DNA of 64,000 bases from Dermatemys mawii (taxonomy: Eukaryota > Chordata > Testudines > Dermatemydidae), in NCBI GenBank assembly GCA_007922305.1, contig ML677365.1, positions 20,083,363-20,147,362 of the forward strand. The letters are read 5' to 3'. Below the pieces are notes generated by a model, which ran no database searches, was not told where the DNA came from, and was given only the letters and a program-made list of their open reading frames with translations. Made by a program: the position numbers and the translations under genes. How positions within the stretch are numbered: position 1 is the stretch's first letter; each line of letters begins with the position of its first letter. This document shows positions 23,501-32,796 of this stretch, piece by piece.

Positions 23501-26500
23501 AGCATCACAGCACCCATAGAGACTGTAAGCTCCTCAGTGCAGAGACTTTGTTTTTCTACATGACTATAAAGTACCAAACTTCTATCATTATTTACAGAGC
23601 ACAAAGGTGTGTTTAATTTTACCAAGATTGCCTTACAGGTCCACGGTTTTCACAAAATACATAATTAGTTTTGAAAAAAGCAGCAGTACACCACCAGGTT
23701 GTAAAGTACATCACTAGATTGTAAAGATTGTGTGACTGTAAATGTAACAGTTTTATCAAAAGAAAGGAAGTGTTTTAATAGACACAAGTAAATGTCATAA
23801 AAAAATGGAAAGATTGATAGGATTACTCCTAGGGGAACTCTGAACTACTGCTCACGTGCAGAATTCATGTCTCAATTTTTTTTTCTCCACAGAAAATACA
23901 TTCTACCAGAGAGGTCCTGCAGTTACACCTTTTGCCCTCCAGGGATTGCTGTGGTGCCAAAACAGACGGCAGCTGCTCCCAGATGGGAGCAGCCTGGTAC
24001 AGATAGGGCAGAGAAGAAGCTGCATTCCTCACAGCACACTGCCTGTGGGGCCAGGTCAGGAGGGTTGGGATATTGGAGGGATGGTCAGACTGGGGCACAT
24101 GGGGCTGCTGGGAGGTCACAGACTGGGTTTCAAAGGGCTAGTGGGTAGGGACAAAGTGGATCAGGGGCTCAATATGAGTGGGGGTGGAAGGACTTATGGG
24201 AATCGGGGAGGGGTGATGGAACAGAGGGGGATGCACAGGGATGAATGGGGATGCAAGGGCAGCTGTGTCTGTCTGAATGAATGAAGGGCTAGGAGTCAGT
24301 GAGCGGGAGGCTCCTCCAAATCCCCAACAATCCCTCACACATACCCCAAACTTATCCCACCCACACCCAAAACCCCTCCAGGTCCGTGCCTAGCTTTCTT
24401 CCCAGAAATTACTTCCTTCTCCCTCAGCTCCTCCATTACCCGACTCCTCCAAGCCTTTGCACGGCTTCGGAGGGGTGTAAGAAATGTGCGTCTGTACTGT
24501 AGTTTAAATGAATTAATTATTACTCAAAGTTCAGCACTAATATGCCTAGTAAGGAATCTACTTGTCAAAAAACATTTCCTGAATCTTTTTTGTTGTCTGT
24601 GTTGTTACACATGTGCTTGCCGACAGCTATTTCGAAATAAATTACCAAAATAATTGAAACGGGCCGGATTATTTAGTCTTATTTTGGCAGATAAAATATG
24701 AAGAGTTTATAAAATTTTAAAATATTGTGTGCAGAATTTTCATGGTTTTGGTACAGAACATACAGGATGGGGTGGGCAAACTTATATGACAGGACATAAA
24801 TGCTCATGAAACTGGGGGTTTGGGAGCGGGCTCCAGTTGGGGGTGCAGGCTGTGGAATGGGGCCAGAAACGAGCAGTTCAGGGTTCATGAGGGGGCTCTG
24901 GGCTGGAGGTGGGCGGTGAAAGGGCTCCGGATGGGGGTTTGGGGTGCAGGAGGGTACTCCCGGTGGAACCGAGGGGTTCGGAGGGCAGGAGAGGGATCAG
25001 GGGTGCAGGCTCCTGGCGGCACTTACCTCAAGCAGCTCCCAGAAGCAGTGGCATGTCCCACATCTGGCTCCTATGCAGTGGCGTGGCCAGGCGGCTCTGC
25101 GCGCTGCCTCATCTGCAGGCATCACTCCTGCAGCTCCCATTGGCCACAGTTCCCAGGCAATGGGAGCTGCAGGTGTGGCGCTTGGGGCAGGAGCAGCGTG
25201 CAGAGTAGGAGCCAGAGGGGGGACATGCTGCTGCGTATGCATGGAGCCACAGCATGCACGGAGTGGGGTAAGCCCTCAACCCCACTCCCTAGCTGGAGCC
25301 TCTGAGTGGGGCAAGCCCCAGACCCTGCTCCCTGGCAGGAGCCAGAGGACCAGATTAAAATGTCTGAAGGGCTGGATGCAGCCCCCATGCCATAGATTGA
25401 GTACTTCCTATATCAAGGGTGGGCAGAGTTCAAACAAATTCTTGACAGGAATCACAATACAAGAATCACATCACTCAACCTCTCACAAAAGCAGCATAAA
25501 CTAGATTAGATACTTAGCATGAAGACATACTATGAGAGCTAAAAGTTATTTTTTAAAAAAAGCAAAGAGACAAGAATGAGCTGCTAACACTCTTAAATGG
25601 ATATATGAATTTACTCTTAAAACTCTCTCAAAAAAATAATTTGTTGATATGCTTTTTTAAATAGCGCTCATTACCCACAGCATCTGAACACCAAACAAGA
25701 TTTATTATCACCATAATCCTGAGAGAGAGAAGACTGGGTTCAGATTTGAAATTTATTAATCTGTGAATAAACCCTTTATATATTGTGACAAAGCTCCAAG
25801 TCTGTACTTGTGGGTCCTGAGCTTCCTGGAAGATTTAGGGGCCTCAGAAACTCATCTAGGCCCCAGAGTGACCTCCCTTTCTCAGTATAATTGGCGAGAG
25901 TCACCACCTAGTGAGTTACCTTCATCACAGGCCAGTATGGAAGATGGAAAAGGGGGGAGCCCGGGCCCGCCCTCTACTCCGGACTCCAGCCCAGGGACCC
26001 TAATAGTATCAGCTAAGATGGCTGACCTTTTAGGCACAAAACACAATACAATTCCCTGGGCTACTTCCCCACAGCAGTCCCCGCTTCTTCAAACTCCACT
26101 TCACCCTTACCTCAGGGCCTCCTTCCTTCAGTATGATATGTTGTCCACCACTCAGTCTCACCAACAGCATAACTTCCTTCCACAGCTCCTGACACCCACA
26201 GCCACCTGACTAACTGGGAGGTTTTTATCTGGTTTCAGCCAGTTCCTGATTGGCTTCAGGTGTCCCAATTAGGCTAGCTGTTTCTACTCCTTTCTAGAAG
26301 GTTCTTAATTGGCCCCAGGTGTCTTGATTGGCCTGGAGTAGCCTTTGTTTGGCTATCCAGGGAACAGGGACCTGCACATCCTGAGACTAATATACCTGCC
26401 TTCCAGCACTCTCCTATATATCCTATATTCTGGTCTGACTCCGTCACAATATATGTAACTGAGGATAGAATTATTAGAGATACACAATTTCAGTGAAAGC

Positions 26501-29500
26501 TGATGAGGGCAAATGTTAACCTCAAAGACCTTACAAATAAGGCTAAACATGACTGGTACCTTATTCTGCTCAGGTAAAGTTTCCTTTAGCTGCTTCAGTT
26601 CTTCCTTGTGCTTCTGTTCCATTTCTGCCTCCAGTTTGGCAACATCATCAATCAACTGTTTTCTTCTCTTTTTGTCATTCTTAGGAACAGCATTTTTCAT
26701 ACCTTGAATTTTGGCTGTAGGAACACACAGTAGAATGATCAATGGTTTACCTCTAATAAATGAAATATGCTAAATGTATTGGTGGTTATGAGACTGCCTA
26801 GCATGATTACGACATTTTAAAACAGCTATACTTTTTGAAAGATACAATTATCAACCCCAGGGGAAGCAAGTAAATATTCTAGTCACATCATCATTAAAGT
26901 ATTTGCTACCCGTAAATCTTATAAATACTATGGAACTCAGCCATAGCCTTCTCAAAATTATATGGGACTAAAATGTTTCATACTTTGCCTCAGCAAACTG
27001 TTTATTTTGAAAAGCTAGTGGAAAGTCTGTTGAAATTTGTCTGCATAACTCAAATGTCTGGAATCAGAAACTCTGAATTTGGATTGTTTTGCAGTCTCTA
27101 TTGAAGAAGATAAATATTCAAGACTTCTGAAAGTCTGTGTATGGTCAGCTAGCTAGTTTCCCTCTGATATGACTGTAAAAATCACTGGCACATGTAATAC
27201 TCTATAATACTTAACTCTTTTTAAACTGACTAGCTTTGTAGGGATATGATTTTAAGATTGGCATGTTTGCAAGTGAACATTATAACTTTTCTTTGTAACT
27301 CCCTTTACCGTAGAATAGTATAGAAGAGCAGACACCTTCAGTTTCTCTTTTTATTTTTTTAAAAAAAAAACAGAAATGAAGTGCAAAAAAACTGATGTTA
27401 GTGCAACACAACAGCTGTGAAGTTATAGGTGCATGAGAAATCAGGACACAAAGACAGTTCAGAGTCTCAGTCCTACAGTTACATCAACATGTATGCAATG
27501 GTCTGATTGCAAAAAAGAGACCAATTCTTGAAACACAATGTTAACTTGAACTTGTTACATGTGTAGTATTTCCTATCTCTAAGAAGGTCCTCAGTGCTTC
27601 CAGGACACTGCAGATGACCAGCATCGATGGGAAAAGCAGCGCCTCCTTGAAGGAAACCCATGGAGACGATGCTGCAGGGAGATCTTGCACCTCGAGGGTG
27701 GCCTTCCAAGACATCACAGCCAGGACAAACATCATCTCCCCTGCTCCTCAGGAGAAGGATGCTAGAACCAGAACTTCTCCCACCTCCTCCACTGCTCAGT
27801 ATCCTGATACTGGTTGCTGTTCTGCTGTGTTGGAGGCAGGGCTTTGGAGCGGTGCTCCGGCTCCATTCCAGTTCCAGGCAACAACCTGCAGCTCCATGCT
27901 CCAGCTCCGGGCTCTGCTCCAAAGCCCTGGTTGGAGGGTACCCTAACTGGTGAGACCAGTCTCTCCTCAGAAACCACGCAGCAAGACCCAAACATCTCAC
28001 TAGATGGCTGCCCAGCCAAACCTCCTCATACTACTCTCCCAGAGGAATGAGAACTATCTAATGCAGGGTCAGAAACCTTTCAGAAGTGGTGTGCTGAGTC
28101 TTTATTTATTCATTCTAATTTAAGGTTGTGTGTGCCAGTAATACATTTTAATGTTTTTAGAAGGTCTCTATCTATAAATCTATAATATGTAACTAAACTA
28201 TTGTTGTATGTAAAGTAAATAAGATTTTTTAAATGTTTAAGAAGTTTTATTTAAAATTAAATTAAAATGCCGAGCCCCCCAAACTGGTGACCAGGACCCG
28301 GGCAGTATAAATTCCACTGAAAAATCAGTTTGCATGTCACCTTTGGCACGCGTGCCATACGTTGCCTAATATTGATCTAAAGAATCTGTTGATACAACTG
28401 AAGCCTACCCAACAAAAGGAGAAGAAAAGGAGAACAATTGCATCTATCTCAGGGGTGGGCAAACTATGGCCCGCGTTCCAAAAGCAGAAACACCACATGC
28501 TCCAGCTCCGAACTCCCCAAACATGCCAGCTGCTGCATCCCAACCAATTCCCTCACAGCCACAGCACAAAAAAGTGGTCCAACCATCTACTGAGGGAAGG
28601 CTTAAGCAAGGCAAATCCATCTCCAGGCAGCTTAGTGCTTCCTCGCAGCATGTCCAGCACAACGTAGTCCTCAGAAGGGTCAGCGCCCCTCCACAGGTAA
28701 CATCACAGAATCCTTGACGTCAAAAGATCTAGCACTACCTCACAGGCCACACAGCGAGATCCAGTGAGTGGAGGAGATTTCTCCATGGCTCAGACCATGC
28801 AACAGGACCCCACCCCCTAGGCAGACCAGCACAACCTCCAAGACCACCCAACATGACCTTGCCCCTGCCCAGAAAGTCTCACATTTCATCAAAGACTCCC
28901 CCCTGCCAGAACTTATCCACAGAAAGACCAGCATCGCTCCAGAAATTCCCAAGCTAGATCGCATCATAAAAGAGTCAGTACCGCTCCTTATAAAACTGTC
29001 CTTCCTAAAAGGACCAATGCTGCCCTAAAATCCGTAAGGGAAGACACAGCCCTCGTTCCAGAAGATCTGGCGTGAAACTTTCTCTAACTGGTCTGGGAAT
29101 TGTACGAAGGCTGCATCACCACCATCTGCTCCACGGAAGGTGAGACACCCAAAATTCTTATCTGTAGCAGCATGACATCACCAGCCAGGCTGCCAACAGG
29201 ATGGGATTCCGCTTCAATGCCAGGAAGTGTGCATCCCTCATATCGATGCAGTAGAAGGGATTCAGTCCAGGTTACGTCTTTTCCAATTCAAGGATGAACC
29301 CATGATCTTCCTCGAGGACGGGCAGGTATACCAACATATTGGCACTCCGATGGTTTCTGCATCCAGCAGCACCTGAGGATACCTCAGAGAGATCCTACAA
29401 GAAGTGACCAGAATGGACTCCTCCCTATTGGCTCCGTGGCGGAAGAGCAATGCTTTGAACATCTTCCTCATTCCCTGTATCTCATTTTTTCTGAGGGGAT

Positions 29501-31866
29501 CTGCCGTGGCGAAGGTACCTCTGAACAAGGCAGACCATATCATCCGGCAGCTGGTGAAGAAGTGGATTTTCTTCCCCAAAAGGCCAGCAATGAACTGATG
29601 TGCATCTCGCACAGGCAGGCACCAACATTCCTCAGATGGGTGATCTGTGCAATGTTCACTCACGCCTCGCAAGGTCCCTGGACGTCACGGTGAGAAACAC
29701 TGCAGAGGGTGCTCTGCAGGATGCCATCAAGAAGCAAATCACCAGGACCCCCTCCAACCAAGATGTCACCACCTCCCTGAGCGGCTCGCTGGTAAGTGAA
29801 TTTGGAAGAGACAGGGAGACTTTGCTTCACTCTGGACTTGTGCCCACAATGCTATGCGACGACTGGAGAAGCGTATCGGCTACCACTGGATGTAGTGTGA
29901 GGAATGCCAGAAGCTGGGAGTCCTGGTGCCACAGGTGAAGAATACAGATCACACTATCATCACTCCAAGAGCTAGAACTATGCTGGAGGAGACCTTGAAG
30001 GTTGCCATTCGGTGCCAATATGTGAAAAACCTGAAACAGAAGTCGGACCAGGGTAAGGCATTCGAGGTGAAGTGCAAGTGGGATGCCAGCAACCACTTGC
30101 TCCCTGGGGGCAGCTTCACCCGATTTGCTGACTGGAGGTTCATCCACAGGGCCCAGCTCAACTGCATCTCACTGAACAGACCCGTCCGCCACAGGAATCA
30201 GGACAAGCGATGCAGAAAGTGCGGCTACGCCAACAAGATGCTACCCCACATCTTTCAAGCCCCATTCAAGAGCTTGGCAGCTGCGACATTAGAGTCATCC
30301 TGCCACCCATGGGGAAGGCTGCCATAAACTCCGCCATCCCCAGAACCGATAACCAGCTGCGACTGGACAGCGTCATCACCAATGAGGACTGGAAGAATAT
30401 CAGCATGGTAGATGTCACAGTGCCATTTGAGAACAGGATCTCAGCCTTCCACAATGCTCAAGCTTTAAAGGTAAAGAAATATGCCCCCATGGCCAAAACC
30501 TTGAGAGTTCAGGATTACCAGGTCCAGACACATGCACTGATCATCGGAGCCCTAGGCACATGGGACTCCAGTAACAAGCGAGCGCTGACAGAATGCGGAA
30601 TCGGCCATAACTACACTCAGCTGATACGGCAACTCATGGTGTCGGACGCCATCAGCTGGTCGAGGGACATCTACATAGAACACATCACCAGACATAGGCA
30701 ATACAAGGAGGGATGAGCTGGAGTGCTGAAGAGAAGCACAATCAGGTAAGTAACAAATACTTTCCTCATGGACTGTATTTTCTAAATGGATAACCAACCT
30801 AATTCTCAATTACTGAGAGAATCTCCACTCATTGATATATTTTGCTTTCCACAACCAAAATCTCTGTACAACTTTTCATGAGTGATGTACCCAATATTCA
30901 GATTCTAACATCTAAACTGTATTGTTAAATCTATTCACCTAAATTTGGGTTATTGCTGATTATGTACTCTATGTATCATGACTTTTAAAAATAAACTCTG
31001 TATTTGTGGATAATTTAAGCACTATACCCACATGTACAGACACTCTTTTCTAAACCTACATATTATATTTTTTAAGATTAGCTTTAATAAAATTTTTAAA
31101 TCTGTTCTTTCCTATCTCTGAAGTTTTCTTTCTGAACCTTAAATGTAAACTAATAAACTGTTCATTTATGATATTTTGTTGTGTACTACTGTATATAAAC
31201 CTCAGCTTGGGAATTCTCACCTTGTGGGTTTCATTGTTCATAACTGCACCAGTGGTAGTTTTCCTACCTTACATTCAAGTTAAGTGTTGTCCCTAACGCA
31301 GTAAGAAAGCTTCAGAGATATATGGACTGGGAGACAAATTCCTGGGCCCTAACCCTGCCTCTCAAAAGGATTCACCAAGTGAGGAAACCACTTCACCACT
31401 CTGCTTCCCTTTCTTCGTCTGTAAGAAGAGAATTATTTCCTACTTCCTAGAAGGGTCTTAACTTTGAAGGGCGACATACATGCTGCCCCGCTACCCACGG
31501 GGAAAGCTGGCTCTGACAGCAGCACTATATGAAGCGGCACGGACTAGGGGGTCCCATCGCAACCTTCCCAGGCCAGACCCTGCGCTCTCGAGTGCCCCCT
31601 CTGACTCCATGCCCGGCACACACCCCTCTGCCCAGCTCCAGCCACCCCCGACCCAGCACACACCCCTCCGCGACCCCTCGCCCTGCATCCACCCCTTCAT
31701 CCCGTCCGACCCCCGGGCTCTCCCTGTCCTCGGGCCTCCCTCTCCCCAAGCTCCACAGCCGCTCCTCACCCTGCAGCTCCCGCTTCTCCCTGCGCTGACT
31801 CCTCACGAGCAGCTCGAATTCGTCCGCCGCCGCCGGCTCCTCCTGCCCGGGCCCCAGGCCCTCCAT
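8482..31866 (-). CDS. OTUD6B: OTU-domain deubiquitinase OTUD6B, complete, 7 coding exons
   Basis: OTUD6B is a cysteine deubiquitinase of the OTU family, linked in mammals to proteasome assembly and translation control. Seven exons join in frame with GT-AG introns: 31866-31770, 26714-26560, 16120-16025, 13877-13565, 10788-10727, 9892-9786 and 8566-8482. They give 304 residues plus a TAG stop. The N-terminal ~130 residues are charged and probably coiled coil. The OTU core has the DGHCMY motif (Asp166, nucleophile Cys169) and the catalytic His288 in GLGEHYNS. The segment [10 protein letters not shown] and the [11 protein letters not shown] segment match mammalian OTUD6B as I recall it. The human form is about 293 residues, so the length fits. 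The start at 31866 aligns with the human start; an upstream in-frame ATG at 31956 would add 30 residues. The introns are heavily loaded with transposons, but every exon and splice site I checked is intact. Confidence 0.95.
8960..9596 (-). mobile_element. Probable hAT-like MITE in OTUD6B intron 6
   Basis: Read on the minus strand it starts CAGTGTTCCCTCTAATTTTT at 9596. A C-rich body contains a ~49-bp tandem duplication at about 9325-9420 (CCCCAACCCCATCCCCACCC units). The other end is unclear. Proline-rich ORFs here are by-products of the C-rich sequence. Confidence 0.45.
9786..9892 (-). CDS. OTUD6B: OTUD6B coding exon 6
   Basis: 107 bases: [18 protein letters not shown], then [17 protein letters not shown] and two bases of Val277. 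The acceptor is CCTGTCTTAAAG. The donor CTGGT|GTAAGTAG was chosen over the weaker GTGTAA two bases upstream, because only this choice keeps frame with exon 7. Confidence 0.93.
9893..10726. other. OTUD6B intron 5
   Basis: AT-rich intron of 834 bases with no repeat that I recognise. Confidence 0.8.
10727..10788 (-). CDS. OTUD6B: OTUD6B coding exon 5
   Basis: 62 bases completing [21 protein letters not shown] (residues 221-241, 21 codons with the split glycine). The acceptor TTTCTGCAG follows a long T-rich tract on the minus strand. The donor is GAA|GTAAGT. Confidence 0.94.
10789..12399. other. OTUD6B intron 4, part without recognised repeats
   Basis: AT-rich intronic sequence. The A-run at 10795-10820 is the polypyrimidine tract of the exon 5 acceptor on the minus strand. 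Confidence 0.7.
12400..13305 (+). mobile_element. CR1 LINE fragment: end of reverse transcriptase plus 3' UTR
   Basis: Two frame-shifted ORF pieces at 12455-12721 and 12751-13017 carry CR1 reverse-transcriptase hallmarks: [60 protein letters not shown] and [13 protein letters not shown]. The 3' UTR has the usual GGGTGGTGAAGCACTGGAAT and GATGACCTCCTGAGGTCCC. It is 5'-truncated, with at least one frameshift and a stop, so inactive. It lies in OTUD6B intron 4, antisense to the gene. Confidence 0.92.
13565..13877 (-). CDS. OTUD6B: OTUD6B coding exon 4 (catalytic Asp and Cys)
   Basis: 313 bases, residues 117-220 plus one base. It opens [18 protein letters not shown] and carries the OTU nucleophile motif PSDGHCMY (Cys169). 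It ends [13 protein letters not shown] with donor CGAG|GTAAGA. The acceptor is TTCCATCCAAG. This is the most conserved exon. Confidence 0.96.
13878..16024. other. OTUD6B intron 3
   Basis: No firm element boundary is seen. The GAAA/TTTC-rich patch near 15080-15250 resembles the inverted-repeat element at 41092-41512. A GTAA repeat lies at 15540-15560. Sequence at 14590-14890 looks like an interspersed repeat but has no end I can define. Confidence 0.45.
16025..16120 (-). CDS. OTUD6B: OTUD6B coding exon 3
   Basis: 96 bases, 32 codons, phase 0 at both ends: [12 protein letters not shown]...LSKAQKRR. The acceptor is CTCTAG and the donor CGG|GTATGA. The central EEREQHIQQ part is glutamine-rich and somewhat longer than in human as I remember it. 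The SKAQKRR end is conserved. Confidence 0.92.
16918..16955 (-). ncRNA. Hammerhead-ribozyme-like motif in the Penelope 3' region
   Basis: The minus strand reads CTGAGGA, an extra A, stem GAGCT/AGCTT, GAAA, then GCTTGTCTC. The core CTGANGA and GAAA are present and stem II pairs. The extra A and weak stem I make activity doubtful. Confidence 0.4.
17681..18136. mobile_element. hAT MITE nested in the Penelope-like element
   Basis: Ends CAGGGCCAGTGCA and TTGGCCCTG are inverted repeats. The 8-bp duplication TTTGATAC is perfect (17673-17680 and 18137-18144). The 456-bp body is GC-rich with only chance ORFs. Confidence 0.9.
18752..21299 (+). mobile_element. Intact DNA transposon with CACTG ends and TAA duplication
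   Basis: The left end is CACTGCTCTACAGCC and the right end, read inward, is CACTGGTGTACAATT. A subterminal block TGCTTCTGAAATAAATG (left) matches TGCTTCAGAGATAAAATG (right). TAA flanks both sides (18749-18751 and 21300-21302). One uninterrupted ORF fills the middle. The element lies in OTUD6B intron 2, antisense to the gene. The CACTG ends with a 3-bp duplication suggest a CACTA/CMC-like superfamily, but TAA duplications also occur in PIF/Harbinger, so the class is not settled. Confidence 0.75.
19260..20939 (+). CDS. Putative transposase of the CACTG-ended element, 559 aa, intact
   Basis: A single-exon ORF of 559 codons without stops. The N-terminal zinc-binding region has C-x2-C pairs at residues 13/16, 57/60 and 93/96, with His37, His39 and Cys42 nearby. 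A Ser/Glu-rich acidic linker sits around residues 140-165. The C-terminal ~300 residues look like an RNase H-type core. I infer candidate acidic residues Asp262 (in LFIDSS), Asp316 (in LCGDLKV) and Glu511 (in [10 protein letters not shown]), with a CFLCEWDSR insert after the second. I recall similar proteins annotated as uncharacterised in arthropods and turtles. It could be a domesticated gene, but the terminal repeats and a second genomic copy favour a mobile-element transposase. Confidence 0.7.
   Translation: MPRTWVNSADNFCYVCGELTFASQKRSINTMVKKAYHLHFGCKIGDQDTRWAPHIRCNTCATNLHQWLNRKRKSVPSAVPMIWREPTDHSSNCYFCMVPPVGKGVSKKKKWTVHYPNIPSAIHPIPHGGGLPVPDAPESLSLESDKEEEEDETSGPEPSMSQDPHFLPSSSSELHLITQAELNDLVRDLELPKSKAELLGSRLQQWNLLAGDVRVSMFRDRQKDLVPFFFMEGDLVACNNIDGAMAALNIVHDPDEWRLFIDSSKTSLKAVLLHNGNVLPSIPVGHAVHMKETYDNTKQLLRCLNYDRHQWQLCGDLKVVALLLGLQTAYTKYCCFLCEWDSRARDSHYIKKDWPLRQSLEPGRKSVQHPPLVESRKILLPPLHIKLGLMKNFVKAINKTQAAFKYLRGKFPRLNEAKIKEGVFVGPQIHELLRDDAFDHALRGKQKTAWKAFQSAAIHFLGNNKADNYRLLVENLLKAYKSLGCNMSLKRHFLHTHLDFFPPNCGAVSDEHGKRFHQDIATMEKRYQGKWSPSMLADYCWTVTRDAPFNEYKRQAKKR
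21303..21969. other. OTUD6B intron 2, part without recognised repeats
   Basis: AT-rich sequence immediately right of the transposon with no exon or element end seen. Confidence 0.6.
21975..22097. mobile_element. Short hAT MITE (MER5-like)
   Basis: Ends GAGTAGTTTTCAACCT and AGGTTGAAAACCACTA (inverted) surround 'ggtccacagact' and 'ggatccacaaatg'. Target duplications are not clear. Confidence 0.6.
22105..22408. mobile_element. hAT MITE, GGTTCTCAAAC family
   Basis: Ends CGGTGGTTCTCAAACT and AGTTTGAGAACCGCTG. Duplication CCTTAAAT/CCTTAGAT (7 of 8). The body has repeated GCCGAAAAGCC(G/A)CCAAA modules. Confidence 0.88.
22491..22811. mobile_element. hAT MITE, GGTTCTCAAAC family, second copy
   Basis: Ends CAGCAGTTCTCAAACTT and GGTTTGAGAACCGCTG, with the same GCCGAAAACCCGCCGAATGC modules. 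It abuts a Harbinger-like piece on the right. No clean duplication is seen, so boundaries are approximate. Confidence 0.75.
22813..23052. mobile_element. Harbinger-like MITE with a long internal stem-loop
   Basis: The right end read inward is GGCCTTGTCTACACTAAGAAG; the left end GGCCTACACTGATGC is a shortened version. A 30-bp stem (28 matches) with a 12-base loop lies at 22936-23007. Confidence 0.6.
23840..24760. repeat. Unclassified interspersed repeat
   Basis: A block starting GGGGAACTCTGAACTACTG and ending in AT-rich sequence with TTTTAAAATATTGTGTGCAG. The G-rich centre gives chance ORFs. I recall similar blocks in turtle DNA but cannot name the family. Confidence 0.35.
24765..25400. mobile_element. 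Degraded hAT MITE of the GGGTGGGCAAACT family
   Basis: Left GGGGTGGGCAAACT and right GGGCTGGATGCAGCCCC..GCCATAG match the family ends seen intact at 33203 and 56781, but the outer ends are mutated. G-rich body, no gene. Confidence 0.55.
25784..26448 (-). mobile_element. Solo LTR in OTUD6B intron 2
   Basis: It begins TGTGAC and ends GTCACA on either strand, with ATATAT on both flanks (25778-25783 and 26449-26454). On the minus strand it opens TGTGACGGAGTCAGACC. There is no internal gag/pol region, so it is a solo LTR of an endogenous retrovirus- or Gypsy-type element. The low-complexity duplication and undefined family keep confidence moderate. It ends 111 bases from the exon 2 donor. Confidence 0.6.
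26560..26714 (-). CDS. OTUD6B: OTUD6B coding exon 2
   Basis: 155 bases, residues 33-84, beginning (G)CC AAA ATT CAA = [18 protein letters not shown] and ending PEQNK. The acceptor is TTCCTACAG and the donor AAG|GTACCA. The content is highly charged (lysine- and glutamate-rich) and probably coiled coil. A solo LTR begins 111 bases downstream of the donor. Confidence 0.95.
26715..27539. other. OTUD6B intron 1, 3' part
   Basis: AT-rich intronic sequence without a recognised repeat. Confidence 0.6.
28063..28370. mobile_element. hAT-like MITE inside the R2-clade relic
   Basis: Left CAGGGTCAGAAACCTTTCAG, right GGCACGCGTGCCATACGTTGC, with an AT-rich centre. I recall this pair as a common sauropsid hAT MITE. 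The right terminus is eroded and the duplication unclear. Confidence 0.5.
28450..28475. mobile_element. 26-bp left end of a GGGTGGGCAAACT hAT MITE
   Basis: CAGGGGTGGGCAAACTATGG then CCCGCG, after which the sequence departs from the family. It is a terminal fragment within the R2-clade relic. Confidence 0.5.
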
Positions 31867-32310
31867 GAGCCCGTGCTCGAGCCGGGCGGCGACCCCGCAC
31901 AGCGCCGCACCGCACACCCCGCCCCCGGCACCGCACGCGACGTGAGAGGGGGACATGCCACGCGCACGCAGCCGGGAGCGCGCACGCAGCCCACTTCTCT
32001 GCGCTCGCCTCTCAGGCGTTCGGCAGGTGCCGGTGGGACGCGCGCCCGGGAGAGTCCTGGGCAGGGATCGTTCCCAGGCGGTCCTAGCGCCGCCGATTAC
32101 CGGGGTTCAGTGTAGCGCAGGTTCCTTTGCTCCGAGGGGCTGATGTGTCGGCCTCCTGGCGCCAGGCTGTGCCGCTTGGCCTGGCCGGGCACGGAGCCTG
32201 GGGTGGGACGTTCAGAGCGGGTCAGCCCCTGCTCTTGACAGCCCCGTGAAACCCCCAGTTCGGGGTTTGTTGTGCTCCCCGCCCTCCGCCCCTTAGCTGC
32301 TTTGGGGCGG
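31480..32310 (-). promoter_or_regulatory. CpG-rich promoter region of OTUD6B
   Basis: Sequence rich in C, G and CpG surrounds the OTUD6B first exon and contrasts sharply with the AT-rich flanks. There is no TATA box at a fixed distance. This is typical of a housekeeping CpG-island promoter. The transcription start cannot be fixed from sequence. Confidence 0.7.
31770..31866 (-). CDS. OTUD6B: OTUD6B coding exon 1
   Basis: Residues 1-32 plus one base, opening [10 protein letters not shown] and ending REKRELQ. The donor is CAGG|GTGAGG. It lies in CpG-rich sequence. Residues 1-15 are unlike human, but the RRxEKxELQ end is conserved. Confidence 0.9.
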
Positions 32311-32495
32311 GGGGCAAACAGTATAATGCAGGCCCCTAGCAAGCCCTTGGCAGTGTCAGAGCAACCCTCAGGATTATTTTATTTTATTTTGCCCAGTTTC
32401 TGTTTGCCAGAAAAGGCCGTTTTCCCTTGGGGACACCCCCCTTCCCCCCCAACCCTTCGTTTGGTTTGTAACAAACAGTCCAGCCAGTTCTAGAT

Positions 32496-32796
32496 CAGTG
32501 GTTCTCAGCCCGGGCTCTGGGGGGACTGCGAGCAGGTTGCAGGGGGGCCGGCCAAAATAAACCAGAGAGCAGGGCCAGCATTACACTTGCCCCCCCAGGC
32601 TGAAAGCCCAAGGATCCTGGCCCGAAGCTGCAGCTGGAGCAACAGGCCCCCAGGCAATGGCCCTGCTTGCTACTCCAGCCCTGGTTTTTAATCTACTGAC
32701 TATACAGAAATTGTTGTGGCAGAGGTTGGCCAGGATGTTTTTACAGCATGTTGAGGGGTGGGGGGGACTCAGAAAGAAAATGGTTAAGAACCCCTG
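32496..32796. mobile_element. hAT MITE, 301 bp
   Basis: Ends CAGTGGTTCTCAGCC and GGTTAAGAACCCCTG. Duplication TTCTAGAT/TTCTAGAA (7 of 8). Confidence 0.88.

Larger units (their letters stand above)
27540..30730 (+). pseudogene. Decayed R2-clade non-LTR retrotransposon
   Basis: Plus-strand remnants appear in R2 order. First come Ser/Thr/Pro-rich N-terminal pieces (27600-29030). Then RT-thumb remnants follow at 29270-29600 ([38 protein letters not shown]). Next is a linker ([34 protein letters not shown]). Last is the C-terminal zinc knuckle [17 protein letters not shown] near 30205 and a restriction-like endonuclease core at 30270-30716 ([22 protein letters not shown]). The ORF closes at TGA 30716. 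Multiple frameshifts, stops and an internal deletion before the RT thumb make it dead. A MITE sits at about 28063-28370. It is antisense in OTUD6B intron 1, not in rDNA. Confidence 0.8.

Noticed and set aside
25784..26448. Idea that this is a DNA transposon with TGTGAC/GTCACA inverted ends
   Set aside because: Short TG..CA inverted termini, length and composition fit a solo LTR better, though the AT duplication is not decisive.
31480..32115. 211-codon plus-strand ORF opposite OTUD6B exon 1
   Set aside because: Pro/Arg-rich translation of a CpG island with no domain; it is the antisense of the first exon and promoter.
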